Origin: JAJRXG01 sp964640065
Lineage (GTDB): Bacteria; Bacteroidota; Bacteroidia; Chitinophagales; Saprospiraceae
Reading direction: 5' to 3'
DNA: 64,000 nucleotides
Assembly (NCBI GenBank): GCA_964640065.1
Contig: CAZXIE010000003.1
Span: 1 to 64,000, forward strand
The position numbers and the translations under genes were made by a program. The notes below the pieces were generated by a model. That model ran no database searches. It worked only from the letters and a program-made list of their open reading frames with translations, and was not told where the DNA came from. Shown here in pieces: positions 54,016 through 63,446 of the stretch (position 1 is the stretch's first letter; each line of letters begins with the position of its first letter).

Positions 54016-57000
54016 ATGACCAGATTGAAAACGGTCTGTCTACTAGCATCTGCTTGTGTCTTGCTATTTGCGCATACGTCGTATGCCCAGTCAAGTTCAT
54101 GCGTGAGCTCGATTAACCTTTCAGTAGACAGTGATTGTTCATTTACCCTATCTCCAGAACTTTTAAGATTCACCGGCGGAGCAGTCGGTTCCGGCAGTAT
54201 TTTCTTAGATGCAGGAACGCGCACGGGCTCAACCCTGCCTTTTGTTGATGGACAAGTAACAACTAATCTTATTGGACTCGGCATACCTAATGGTGGCAGA
54301 ATACAGTATCAACTCTTTGCTTCAGATGACGGTACAGGCCAACAACTGTGTTGGGGTGAGATCAACCTCGAGATTAAAAGCTTACCAGAACCTGTTACTA
54401 ACAGGATAGAAATCATGTGTAGTCAGCCTTTGCCTAATCTACCTACAGTGGAGGAGGTAAGAGCTGGTATATCAGGATTATGTTCAGCACCGATAACTGA
54501 TCTCTTTCTGCAAGAATCTATAGAAGGCGAAGCTTGTACTGGATTCACAAGAATCAGAACTATTAGCGGTTCTCTCAATTTAGATAATTCGAAAATAACA
54601 GTACCACTGAGAGTAGATACCATCGTAGAAACTCCACTCACTGTTGATATGATTTTCGGCCCACTTGGAGGACCAAGTAAGCTAGATGCTATCATCCTAA
54701 CATGTGACGACATAGGTAACGCTTTTCCAACTCCAGCGATAGTAGAAGAGTTTTCGGCAGAAGGAGTACAAGGAGCATATCCTTTTATCCCTAAAGGACT
54801 GGATACAACTATCGTCATGGTCGATACGATTATTCAACTGCTGGATACTATAGAAAGGAATGAGCTCATCACTGATGATTTTGGAAATGAATTATGGGTT
54901 GCTGCGACGGTCATCGATAAAAGAGATACACTTATTCAAGTACCAGATACGACGATCACAGATATAGTTCTTGTCTTAAGAGATGAAGCCGTCTGTAATC
55001 TAGGTGTAACCTTTAAGGATGAGAATTTTCCAGGTTGTGCAGGACCTGATTCTAAGATCCTAAGAACTTGGACAGTGCTTGACTGGTGTACAGGAGCTAC
55101 GATGTCATATGAACAATGGATTATCGTGGAGACTGACGGACCTATTATAGAGCCTATTGATGATGCATTTGCAAGTATCGCGCCGTGGGTATGTACAGCT
55201 TCGTTTCAGCTTAACGCAGTGGTAGATCAAGGATGTTCTGAGACCCTTCAAGTGGTATATTCCTCGACATTCGGAGTGATAGAAGATAACAAAGTACTGA
55301 CTGGTCTATGGCCAGATGAAGTAGCAGAAGTAACAGTAACTGCCATAGATGATTGTGGTCAGCGAACGATAGAGACATTTACAGTCACGCCTATAGATAG
55401 TATTGCTCCTGTAGGAATAGCAGAAGATCAAGTGAATCTCTCTTTATCAGGTGATCCGCTAGCGCCGTTATCCATAGCGGATAGAGGAAGAGGTAAGGTC
55501 CTCGTAGATGCCATCGATGCAGGATCACATAATTCTGGTTGTGGCGAAGTAGACAGATGTATTCTTTTAAGAGAAGAATTAGAGGATCCAGTATTGATTG
55601 ATGGAGTACAAGTTTTGATCGATGGAAGACCGATATATAATGCTAAAGGTTGCTCTTTTGATGGAGTGATCCCAGCGCGTCCAGCAACTAAAAATGATCC
55701 TGGAAGCCCAGAGATAGCTTATGTATACTGCAAGGAATTTATAGAGTTTTGCTGTGAGTCGATCGGCTTTAATGAGGTAGCCATGCTAGTCTCTAATCAA
55801 AGCGATATATCGAGCAGAACATGGACTCAAGTATTAGTAGAAGATAAGACATCATCTCTAGTCATTTGCCCTCAGGACTTTACAGTTGGATGTGAAGAAG
55901 ACTTCGAGATTCCACAGCCACAACTCTTCAATGGTATCTGTACGATCGAGGAGTTGGCGATGACGATGACAGAGGATTTTGATAATTGTGGTGACGGTAC
56001 GAAGACAGTGGTCTGGACCAGAAATGATGAAGTAGTCTGTACACTGGTTATAACTGTAGATGGCGAGAGTGCATTTAATCCTTATGAGATCAAATGGCCA
56101 AAACACTTTAGCACAGATTCTGAAGATGGAATCAGACGTGAATGCGAACCAGTACTTGACGAAGACGGTCGTATAGTTCTGAACGACGATGGAGAGCAGC
56201 AGTTTCAGATAGTTGAGACTCCAGAAGAAATAACGATGGGTGTACCTCTAGAGTGTACAGAAGGAGGATTCACAGGAGAGCCAACCTACTGTAGTAACTC
56301 ATGCGGTCTTATAGGTGTCAACTTTGAAGATCAAACTCTTGCAGGACTTAATGCATGTAGAAAGATCATAAGAAGATGGACGATAGTCGACTGGTGTACT
56401 TTCGATGCTAATACCGATGACGAAGATGAGGATGTCAGCGATACTTTCATGGCCGTTAATGATGAATGGCTTGAAGGAGGAGAGTTCTTAACTGATAGCA
56501 GGACTACAGCTGGAGCGCCTTGTACGCTTTGTGATAAGCCTTCAGGTGAGCAGATGGACGTATACTTTAGATACACATCAGTTGATCCAGATGGATTCTA
56601 CCATTTTGATCAGATTATAAATATTCTTGATTTTGACGATCCAGAAGTAACAGCTCCTGATACGATCTCACTGAGTATCGTAGGAGGCGCCACAGCTAAA
56701 GGTGATGACTTTGATGATTGTTTTACATCAGATATAGTTGGTGCTAATGCTGCTGATTTCTGTGGAGGTATAGAGTTTAATAACGAAGATCTATCGTGGT
56801 TGATCGAAGTATATCGATTAACAGCAGATGGTCCAGTACTTCTTAATACGACTGAGACAAGTGGACCGATAGCACAAGTAAATACTGAAGTTGGGATGTC
56901 AGGCGACGTGCATCGCATCAACTGGACTGCCAATGATGGATGTGGAAACGTCGGTCGAGCAGAGACCATAGTGCTCTTCATAGAGGACAAACGTCCTACT

Positions 57001-58530
57001 CCGATCTGTATAGCTACACTAAGTACAGCTAATATGTCATCTGATGGGACAACCACTATCTGGGCTGCGGACTTTGATGCTGGTAGTTTTGATAACTGTA
57101 GTCCTATAGATCTCTTCTTCCTTGATGATGACGGTAACTTTACGCCATCTCTCACTATAGAATGCGCAGACATAACTAATGGTGAAGAGGAGACATTTAT
57201 GCTTGACATCTTTGCTGTCGACGAACTTGGTAATCATGACTTCTGTACAGTAGACTTTAGAGTGAATGACTTTAGTGATACATGCCCTGATACTGATGCG
57301 GCGACAGGTGCTAGTATAGTGGCTGGAGCAGTAGAAACATCTCGTGGAGATAGGGTAGAGAGTGTCGAGATAGCTCTTGACTTTGGTCCTAACTTTATGA
57401 CACAGTCAGATGGAGATTACTTCTTTAGAGATATAACTTCAAATGACTTTGATATAAGCGCTTCTAGAGATGATGATCATATAAACGGAGTGACAGCTCT
57501 TGACTTAGTGTTAATGCAACGACACCTGTTAGGTCTATCAAGACTTGATGATCCATTTAAGATTATAGCTGCCGATATCAATAACGACGGAAGAGTAAGC
57601 GCATTTGACCTTGTAGACTTACGTAGACTGATACTTGGAACCATTGATAGATTCTCTAATAATAGTAGCTGGAGATTTGTAGTTGCTGATCAGAATTTTG
57701 CTGATCCGTCTAATCCATTCCCATTTACGGAAGTGATATCGATCAGAGACTTTGATGGTCAGGAAAGAAGCCAAAACTTCATGGCAGTTAAGATCGGAGA
57801 TATTAATACCAATGCCGTAGCTAACAGTCTGGCGAGTGCAGCATCGAGGAGCGGAGATAGGCTCACCTTTGTCATCGAAGATCAAGAAGTCACTAAGGGA
57901 GAGCTAGTTCATGTAGAGGTGAGTGCACTCAACTTTAATGAGATCATGGCTTACCAATACACGATGAATACACGTGGACTACGATATGTCGAAACTATCG
58001 ACGGTGCTTTGGATATAGATGAGTCGATGATAGCTGTACACCAAGAAGGTATGCTGTCAGCAGCCTGGACTAGTCCTACTGGACTAACCAGTGACGAGGT
58101 GCTCTATACTATCGTTTTTGAAGCCTCTGAAAATGCAAGGCTGAGTGATGCGATATCAGTGTCGGGAGTATTGACCGAGTCAGTGGCATATACAACAAGT
58201 CAGCAAGCGCTTGATATAGAATTTGCTTACGAGTCTCCAGAGATGGCAGGACTTACACTAAGACAAAATGTACCAAATCCATTCGAGCAATTCACTACGA
58301 TAGGATTTGATGTCCCAACCAGTGGTGTAGCAACTTTATCAGTCTATGATGTGACCGGTCAAATGATACTTGAGCAAGCCGCAGCTTTTGATCAAGGGAG
58401 TCATAATATAAGACTAGATGGTTCAGTATTACAACAAGTAGGTGTGCTGTATTATCAGATCAGTTTCACCTCTGATGAAACCGGTGAACAACAATCTACG
58501 AGCGTAAAGAAGATGATTGTACTAAGATAG
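54016..58530 (+). CDS. giant T9SS type-A surface protein with HYR-like, dockerin-like and cohesin-like modules
   Basis: A 1504-residue secreted protein, homologous along most of its length to the 1368-residue one. The signal peptide is followed by S-S-S-C-V-S-S-I-N-L-S and C-W-G-E-I-N-L-E-I-K. HYR-like repeats carry T-W-T-V-L-D-W-C, R-W-T-I-V-D-W-C and D-A-G-S-F-D-N-C. A regulatory-like beta domain (about 1098-1145) leads to a dockerin-like pair (about 1151-1215). Its first loop is degenerate and its second is the canonical D-I-N-N-D-G-R-V-S-A-F-D. A cohesin-like domain (about 1281-1410: V-T-K-G-E-L-V-H-V-E-V, L-Y-T-I-V-F-E-A) precedes the sorting domain (R-Q-N-V-P-N-P-F). Confidence 0.92.
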   Translation: MTRLKTVCLLASACVLLFAHTSYAQSSSCVSSINLSVDSDCSFTLSPELLRFTGGAVGSGSIFLDAGTRTGSTLPFVDGQVTTNLIGLGIPNGGRIQYQLFASDDGTGQQLCWGEINLEIKSLPEPVTNRIEIMCSQPLPNLPTVEEVRAGISGLCSAPITDLFLQESIEGEACTGFTRIRTISGSLNLDNSKITVPLRVDTIVETPLTVDMIFGPLGGPSKLDAIILTCDDIGNAFPTPAIVEEFSAEGVQGAYPFIPKGLDTTIVMVDTIIQLLDTIERNELITDDFGNELWVAATVIDKRDTLIQVPDTTITDIVLVLRDEAVCNLGVTFKDENFPGCAGPDSKILRTWTVLDWCTGATMSYEQWIIVETDGPIIEPIDDAFASIAPWVCTASFQLNAVVDQGCSETLQVVYSSTFGVIEDNKVLTGLWPDEVAEVTVTAIDDCGQRTIETFTVTPIDSIAPVGIAEDQVNLSLSGDPLAPLSIADRGRGKVLVDAIDAGSHNSGCGEVDRCILLREELEDPVLIDGVQVLIDGRPIYNAKGCSFDGVIPARPATKNDPGSPEIAYVYCKEFIEFCCESIGFNEVAMLVSNQSDISSRTWTQVLVEDKTSSLVICPQDFTVGCEEDFEIPQPQLFNGICTIEELAMTMTEDFDNCGDGTKTVVWTRNDEVVCTLVITVDGESAFNPYEIKWPKHFSTDSEDGIRRECEPVLDEDGRIVLNDDGEQQFQIVETPEEITMGVPLECTEGGFTGEPTYCSNSCGLIGVNFEDQTLAGLNACRKIIRRWTIVDWCTFDANTDDEDEDVSDTFMAVNDEWLEGGEFLTDSRTTAGAPCTLCDKPSGEQMDVYFRYTSVDPDGFYHFDQIINILDFDDPEVTAPDTISLSIVGGATAKGDDFDDCFTSDIVGANAADFCGGIEFNNEDLSWLIEVYRLTADGPVLLNTTETSGPIAQVNTEVGMSGDVHRINWTANDGCGNVGRAETIVLFIEDKRPTPICIATLSTANMSSDGTTTIWAADFDAGSFDNCSPIDLFFLDDDGNFTPSLTIECADITNGEEETFMLDIFAVDELGNHDFCTVDFRVNDFSDTCPDTDAATGASIVAGAVETSRGDRVESVEIALDFGPNFMTQSDGDYFFRDITSNDFDISASRDDDHINGVTALDLVLMQRHLLGLSRLDDPFKIIAADINNDGRVSAFDLVDLRRLILGTIDRFSNNSSWRFVVADQNFADPSNPFPFTEVISIRDFDGQERSQNFMAVKIGDINTNAVANSLASAASRSGDRLTFVIEDQEVTKGELVHVEVSALNFNEIMAYQYTMNTRGLRYVETIDGALDIDESMIAVHQEGMLSAAWTSPTGLTSDEVLYTIVFEASENARLSDAISVSGVLTESVAYTTSQQALDIEFAYESPEMAGLTLRQNVPNPFEQFTTIGFDVPTSGVATLSVYDVTGQMILEQAAAFDQGSHNIRLDGSVLQQVGVLYYQISFTSDETGEQQSTSVKKMIVLR
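57723..57735 (+). repeat. dispersed GNRA motif, copy 16
   Basis: ATTTACGGAAGTG (pair A/T, loop GGAA), sense, encoding F-T-E-V, a different reading frame from the other sense copies with GGAA. Confidence 0.85.
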
Positions 58531-58549
58531 AATTAATAGGTTCAGGTTG

Positions 58550-58638
58550 GCACACCGAGACGTGTGCACTTGAGGATTTAATTATTGAAGGTTCTTGAGG
58601 ATAAGAAAGGCCCGTTGCATGTATTTGCGACGGGTTTT
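58550..58638 (+). terminator. double hairpin/terminator after the 1504-residue protein gene
   Basis: A first hairpin GCACAC/GTGTGC (58550-58567) is followed by CCCGTTGCA (58611-58619) pairing with TGCGACGGG (58626-58634, one G-T pair) and four T. The second looks like the actual terminator. Confidence 0.75.
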
Positions 58639-59320
58639 CTTCTTTATGTATAAGTATACACGGCCTTGTAGAGATGAGATATGCTTGAAAGAGAAGATGA
58701 AGTGCGTTGTGCACAAAAGAGATAACTCATCGCACATCAGATGGTGTACCATGGATTCATGTTGCTAAAAAGCCTTTTAGCTAAGAGACTTTGATTAAGA
58801 TACTCGATCATGTACTCAGTAGAGTACGATTGGAGCTTCCAACCACCTCAAAACAGCTCATTTACAATCGAAAAGAGCCTATCTCCTTAAGACTGACCTA
58901 GGCTCAATCGAGAAAAATCTTTGTCTAGTTTTTGCCCTAAGTAGTACCCTACTACTAACACGGCTAGCTTAAATATTATCATCCTACTTATTTGATTGGT
59001 CTTACTTTTCAATACAACCATAAGACGTAAAGCAAATATCATTCCTCATTGGTTTAATAAAACTTTATTAGTTCGAGAGAAGTCTTAAAAGGACATTAAC
59101 TATTGATAATCAAAGATCTATGCGTAGAGGGGAGTGCTGAGTATTTATGTCAGGTACTTATCATAACTCAATAACAAAACAAACTTTCTGGTGTCTAGGG
59201 TGTGACATTTTCAATAATTTACGACTAAAGTATAGTACCCTAACTAACTGATGCTCTTAACCTAACGATAAACAAAGGAGAGTATTAGACAATTGAGAAC
59301 ATTCTCTTAACGAACTGATT
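58639..59320. other. long gene-free region before the 745-residue protein
   Basis: No coding frame is supported. Besides the candidate RNA at 58797-58921 it contains a small GAGA-ACAT-TCTC hairpin (59295-59306) just before the next ATG. No exact -7 box was found. Confidence 0.4.
58797..58921 (+). ncRNA. candidate cloverleaf-shaped RNA (strand uncertain)
   Basis: The closing helix is AAGAT-CTCGAT (58797-58808, one bulge) with ATCGAG-ATCTT (58907-58921, AAAA bulge). Inside are three arms. The first is GTACTC-AGTA-GAGTAC (58812-58827). The second is GATTG-GAGC with GCTC...CAATC (58828-58869). The third is GAGCCTA with TAGGCTC (58875-58905). It is not a tRNA. TTTTT follows at 58929. Hand folding only. 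Confidence 0.3.
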
Positions 59321-61558
59321 ATGATGAGAATGTACCTTAAGTGGGGCATTGCCCTTCTACTCCTTTGCACCGCACCCAGTCTAATTTTAGCTGAGTTATC
59401 CCCTGATATTATAGACATATCGGTTTTCACGGATGCTGACGGCGATGGCATAAAAGATAGTCGAGACAACTGCCCTGATGTCTGGAATCCATATCAAGAT
59501 GATAGTGATGGCGATGGTATCGGCGATGTATGCGACGATGACGACTGTGGTTGTTCTGATGAAAGACAACTCATTTATGTTTGCCAGGAAGGTTTGACAA
59601 GAAGAGTCTATTGTAGCGCTCTAAGCGAACCTAATACTTACTGTGGCCCATGTAACGAACAACAAGAACCAGCATGTTCAGAGTGTGAAGCAGATGATGA
59701 GGGTAATATCCGCATCTGTGTGATTACTAGAACTAGCATGCGCAATGTCAAAGCAGACTGTGAAGGACTTTCACAGTACTTCAATCAAGATGGTAGTCTG
59801 AGAGATGATGTTGAGTGTGGTAGATGTGCCTGCGAGATGATTGGAGATACCGATTCTGATGGTGACGGACGATGTGATTCTCTAGATGAGTGTCCTGATA
59901 ATCCTCGTAAGACGGAAGCAGGTATGTGCGGATGTGATGCATACGATAGCGATGGAGATTGGGTATGCGATGCAGATGATATCTGCCCAGGAGGAAGTGA
60001 TAAAATAGATACAGATAATGATGGCGTACCGGACTTCTGTGATGTTTGCCCAGGAGGCAATGACAACATGGATAGTGATAATGACGGTATTCCTGATTTC
60101 TGTGACGATTGTCCTAATAGTGCCAGTGGAGATTCTGATGGCGATGGAGTCTGTGATGATGTCGACATCTGTGCAGGAGGTGATGATAGAGTAGATACTG
60201 ATGGTAATGGTATCCCAGATGCATGTGATCAGTTAAGTAAGTGCCAACCATCCGGGAACTCAGCATATGAGTGGATCCAGGATGTCAAGATCAACGACTA
60301 CTTTAACCTAACTAATGACAACGGCGGATATGCCGAATTTTCAGATCCATCATTGTGTTTCTTCCCAGGAGATGAAATAGAGCTTTGGATGACACCAGGC
60401 TTTATAGATCGCGTAGCTGAGTTATCCTTTGCCATCTTCATTGATTGGAATGGTGACGGAGACTTTGACGATCGAGAAGAAAGAGTTTATGACTTTAGAG
60501 GCCTCAGAGAAAGAGGCATCAACGTAAGAGTACCTGCCTTTGCAAGAGTAGGAAAGATCTGCGCGAGGTTCATCATCAACTATGGAAGGATCGATAGCGC
60601 ATGTGACCAGTGCATAGATGGTGAGATTGAAGACTACACCTTTCAGATCAAGCAAAGATCATGTGATCAAACTGAAGAATCCTTTGCTTACGGTCTTGAC
60701 CAATCGATCCAAAATCTTAATGGTGGATGGGGATGGACAACTCCATGGAGAGCTAGAGTCTCAGGTACGCCTCAAGCAAAGATCTTACAAAGATCTTTAT
60801 CTACGACAGGCATCTCATCTATAGGACAGAAACTAGGTGTTTTGACACCGGGTGGATCTTCTTATAGAATTTTAAGAGAGTTTTCTCTGGATAATGAAGA
60901 TATATGGTTAGCATTTAACTATCTTAAACGTGGATCTGCTGGAAGCATGGAACTAGAGATAGGAGCTAATGATGAGCGCCTTGTCATAGATCGCAACGGT
61001 ACAATCTCCATAGGAGGAGTAGCTGGGCCGTCTGTGCGTGACGATGCCCCTTCTCTTATCGTCCTTAATGTTACAAGAAGTGCTGGCCAAGATCGAGCAA
61101 GAGTATGGCTCAATCCAGGTGGCTTAAATGCTATAAGCGGAACTCCGGATATCGAAACGTCGGTATCATATGATGCTGCTATGAACTTCTTGATCTATAA
61201 TTTTTATGGATTTGAAGGAGTCACAGAGCATTATCTTGATGAGATTAGATTAGCATGTACAGCAGATAGAGCACTTGCTGATATCGGCGGAGATAATCCT
61301 CCAGTGCAAGATCTTGCTATAGAGATAGCACCTAATCCAGTTGCTAAAGGAAGAAATGTAGGAATAACACTTTCAAATGCTACTTTTTTCCAAGGAAGAT
61401 TAAATTTGTACACGATGTCAGGTACACTCGTTGTGACGCAGCCAGCAGTGGCAGGACTCAACGTGATTTCCACTACGAATATTCAAGCAGGGATATACGT
61501 ACTTGAGATTGTGACAGATACAGGTACAGTAACATCACAGTTGGTGATACAGTCCTGA
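59321..61558 (+). CDS. T9SS type-A protein with thrombospondin type-3 repeats and GEVED domain
   Basis: A 745-residue secreted protein with a signal peptide (cleavage near 24). Two blocks of calcium-binding thrombospondin type-3 repeats (about 37-78 and 180-305) show repeated D-S-D-G-D-G-I-G-D-V-C-D-like text. A cysteine-rich segment lies between them. A GEVED domain (about 330-445) has F-I-D-W-N-G-D-G-D-F and G-E-I-E-D-Y-T. A beta-sandwich of lectin-like appearance spans about 460-650, before the type-A sorting domain (I-A-P-N-P-V, about 665-745). It is likely a calcium-stabilised surface adhesin. It is followed by a terminator 76 bases on. Confidence 0.92.
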   Translation: MMRMYLKWGIALLLLCTAPSLILAELSPDIIDISVFTDADGDGIKDSRDNCPDVWNPYQDDSDGDGIGDVCDDDDCGCSDERQLIYVCQEGLTRRVYCSALSEPNTYCGPCNEQQEPACSECEADDEGNIRICVITRTSMRNVKADCEGLSQYFNQDGSLRDDVECGRCACEMIGDTDSDGDGRCDSLDECPDNPRKTEAGMCGCDAYDSDGDWVCDADDICPGGSDKIDTDNDGVPDFCDVCPGGNDNMDSDNDGIPDFCDDCPNSASGDSDGDGVCDDVDICAGGDDRVDTDGNGIPDACDQLSKCQPSGNSAYEWIQDVKINDYFNLTNDNGGYAEFSDPSLCFFPGDEIELWMTPGFIDRVAELSFAIFIDWNGDGDFDDREERVYDFRGLRERGINVRVPAFARVGKICARFIINYGRIDSACDQCIDGEIEDYTFQIKQRSCDQTEESFAYGLDQSIQNLNGGWGWTTPWRARVSGTPQAKILQRSLSTTGISSIGQKLGVLTPGGSSYRILREFSLDNEDIWLAFNYLKRGSAGSMELEIGANDERLVIDRNGTISIGGVAGPSVRDDAPSLIVLNVTRSAGQDRARVWLNPGGLNAISGTPDIETSVSYDAAMNFLIYNFYGFEGVTEHYLDEIRLACTADRALADIGGDNPPVQDLAIEIAPNPVAKGRNVGITLSNATFFQGRLNLYTMSGTLVVTQPAVAGLNVISTTNIQAGIYVLEIVTDTGTVTSQLVIQS

Positions 61559-61634
61559 TACAAAGACATATATGATGTAACATATCATCTTCTTGCCAGA
61601 TATGTTATACCTTCTTGTTAAGAGCAAAAAGGTG

Positions 61635-61665
61635 GCGTGGTGATAAAGATTGCCACGCTTTTTTT
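61635..61665 (+). terminator. terminator after the 745-residue protein gene
   Basis: GCGTGG (61635-61640) pairs with CCACGC (61653-61658), followed by seven T. It occupies the sequence that an upstream GTG start of the next gene would use. Confidence 0.8.
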
Positions 61666-61675
61666 ATTTTTATAC

Positions 61676-63394
61676 ATGAGTTTTCGCACCACCTTACTTG
61701 TATCTGTATTGTTTTTCTTGGCTTTTCTGATTGATTCCCAAGCCCAGACTCTTATCACTTCCGTAAATGTGATAGACGTTTCATCTGGAGAGGTAATACC
61801 TGATCAAGATGTCTTAATTATGGGCCATCATATAGCCCGTATATCTGATCTTATCGCCAAAGATCCCACCTACCACATAATCGATGGACAAGACCAATGG
61901 CTGATACCCGGTTTAGTTGATGCACACATTCATATGTTTCAAAGTGGTGGACTATATACGCGGCCAGATGCTCTTGACTTGAGGGATATAAGACCCTACC
62001 AAGAAGAAATCGATTGGCTCTATACACATGCTACTGACATCTTAGATTCATATCTCAATCTTGGTATCACGTCAGTCATGGATGTCGGTGGTCCCATGAC
62101 CAACTATGATATCCGAAAGATGACAGATACTATCGTTAGTCCTGATTACTACTGTACAGGACCGCTGATCTCGACTTATCAACCTGACGCTTTTCGCATA
62201 TCGGATCCGCCGATTATCAAAGCGAATACTCCCGAAGAAGCAAGAGCACTAGTCAAAATGCAGCTAGATGACCGTCCTGACTTCATTAAAATCTGGTACA
62301 TCAATGCTCCTGGCATCACACCATCTAATCACATCGACATTGTGAGGGCCGTGATTGAAGAAAGTCATGCTCATGATATTCCTGTTGCTGTTCACGCCAC
62401 GGATATGCTTACTGCTAAGATCTCTGTACAAGAAGGGGCAGATATATTAGTGCACAGTGTAGCCCAACCTATGGATAGTGAGATCATTGAGATGATCGTA
62501 GATCAGCAAGTTGTATTGATTCCAACCTTGGTAGTCCACGGAGGATATGACAAGGCATTTTTAGGAGAGGCCGATATTACTTCTCATGATCTCGATAATG
62601 GAATTCCGCTACCGATATCGGACCTCTTAGATCAGTCACATATTGATCATCCTAACCTTGAAGAGGCTAAGACCTATGCTCCCGAGTTTATAGCTACCAA
62701 CGATATAAGAGATTCTATCCGTACTTCTAACTTAAGGAGACTCATAGCTGCCGGAGCTATTATATCTACAGGCACGGATGCTGGTAACATCGGCACCTTT
62801 CATGCAACTTCTTATCTCTCAGAATTACGGGCGATGAAAGCTGCAGGTATTTCCGATTCTGATATTCTGAAAGCATCTACTATGAGCGGTGCTATAGCCA
62901 TGGGAAAAGCTCTTAGTCATGGTCAGGTTAAAGAGGGGTTTCAAGCAGATCTTATTTTGCTCCATTCTAATCCATTAGAAAACATCGAGCATCTTGCGGA
63001 TATCTCTTCTGTCATCAAAGATGGTAAAGTGATAGACAGGGAAAAACTATCACTCAGGTCACCTGAAGAACTCGTACAGATGCAACTTAATGCGTACAAC
63101 ATGGGCAATATCGAGTCATTCTTACTGCCATATAGTGATTCGGTGAAGGTCTACAATTTTCCTGATGAGCTGAGCTTTCAAGGAATCGATATGATGAGAT
63201 TAGGGTACGAATCATTTTTTGAACAGACCCCTGATCTTCATTGTGAGCTTCTTAATCGCATGGTCCTTGGTAATACGGTCATCGATCATGAACGTGTGAC
63301 TATTATACCTGGCGAATCTGTTTTCGATGCGATAGCGATATACAAGATCAAAGAGGGAAAGATACAGGAGGTATACTTTGATTTAGGCTATTAG
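61676..63394 (+). CDS. secreted amidohydrolase fused to an NTF2-like domain
   Basis: A 572-residue protein. A signal peptide (M-S-F-R-T-T-L-L-V-S-V, cleavage after S-Q-A-Q near 24) is followed by an imidazolonepropionase-like amidohydrolase with the metal motif V-D-A-H-I-H-M-F (about 79). Further metal ligands lie in V-A-V-H-A-T and I-L-V-H-S-V-A, and S-T-G-T-D-A-G-N (about 363) carries the catalytic aspartate. The last 110 residues (about 465-572) form a SnoaL/NTF2-like domain. It probably hydrolyses a cyclic amide or dipeptide outside the cytoplasm. I reject the GTG at 61637, because it lies in the preceding terminator. Confidence 0.9.
   Translation: MSFRTTLLVSVLFFLAFLIDSQAQTLITSVNVIDVSSGEVIPDQDVLIMGHHIARISDLIAKDPTYHIIDGQDQWLIPGLVDAHIHMFQSGGLYTRPDALDLRDIRPYQEEIDWLYTHATDILDSYLNLGITSVMDVGGPMTNYDIRKMTDTIVSPDYYCTGPLISTYQPDAFRISDPPIIKANTPEEARALVKMQLDDRPDFIKIWYINAPGITPSNHIDIVRAVIEESHAHDIPVAVHATDMLTAKISVQEGADILVHSVAQPMDSEIIEMIVDQQVVLIPTLVVHGGYDKAFLGEADITSHDLDNGIPLPISDLLDQSHIDHPNLEEAKTYAPEFIATNDIRDSIRTSNLRRLIAAGAIISTGTDAGNIGTFHATSYLSELRAMKAAGISDSDILKASTMSGAIAMGKALSHGQVKEGFQADLILLHSNPLENIEHLADISSVIKDGKVIDREKLSLRSPEELVQMQLNAYNMGNIESFLLPYSDSVKVYNFPDELSFQGIDMMRLGYESFFEQTPDLHCELLNRMVLGNTVIDHERVTIIPGESVFDAIAIYKIKEGKIQEVYFDLGY
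61756..61768 (-). repeat. dispersed GNRA motif, copy 17
   Basis: ATTTACGGAAGTG on the minus strand (pair A/T, loop GGAA), antisense in the amidohydrolase gene, encoding T-S-V-N. Confidence 0.85.
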
Positions 63395-63446
63395 TTCTAC
63401 TTTTCAAGATTGTATATTAGTTATTTTACTTTTCAGAAAACATACA

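Noticed and set aside
56610..57209. 199-residue minus-strand frame
   Set aside because: A shadow of the 1504-residue surface protein; Ser/Val/Ile-rich without domain features.
61637..61675. GTG-initiated extension of the amidohydrolase
   Set aside because: The segment is the stem and T tract of the preceding gene's terminator. The ATG at 61676 begins a normal signal peptide.
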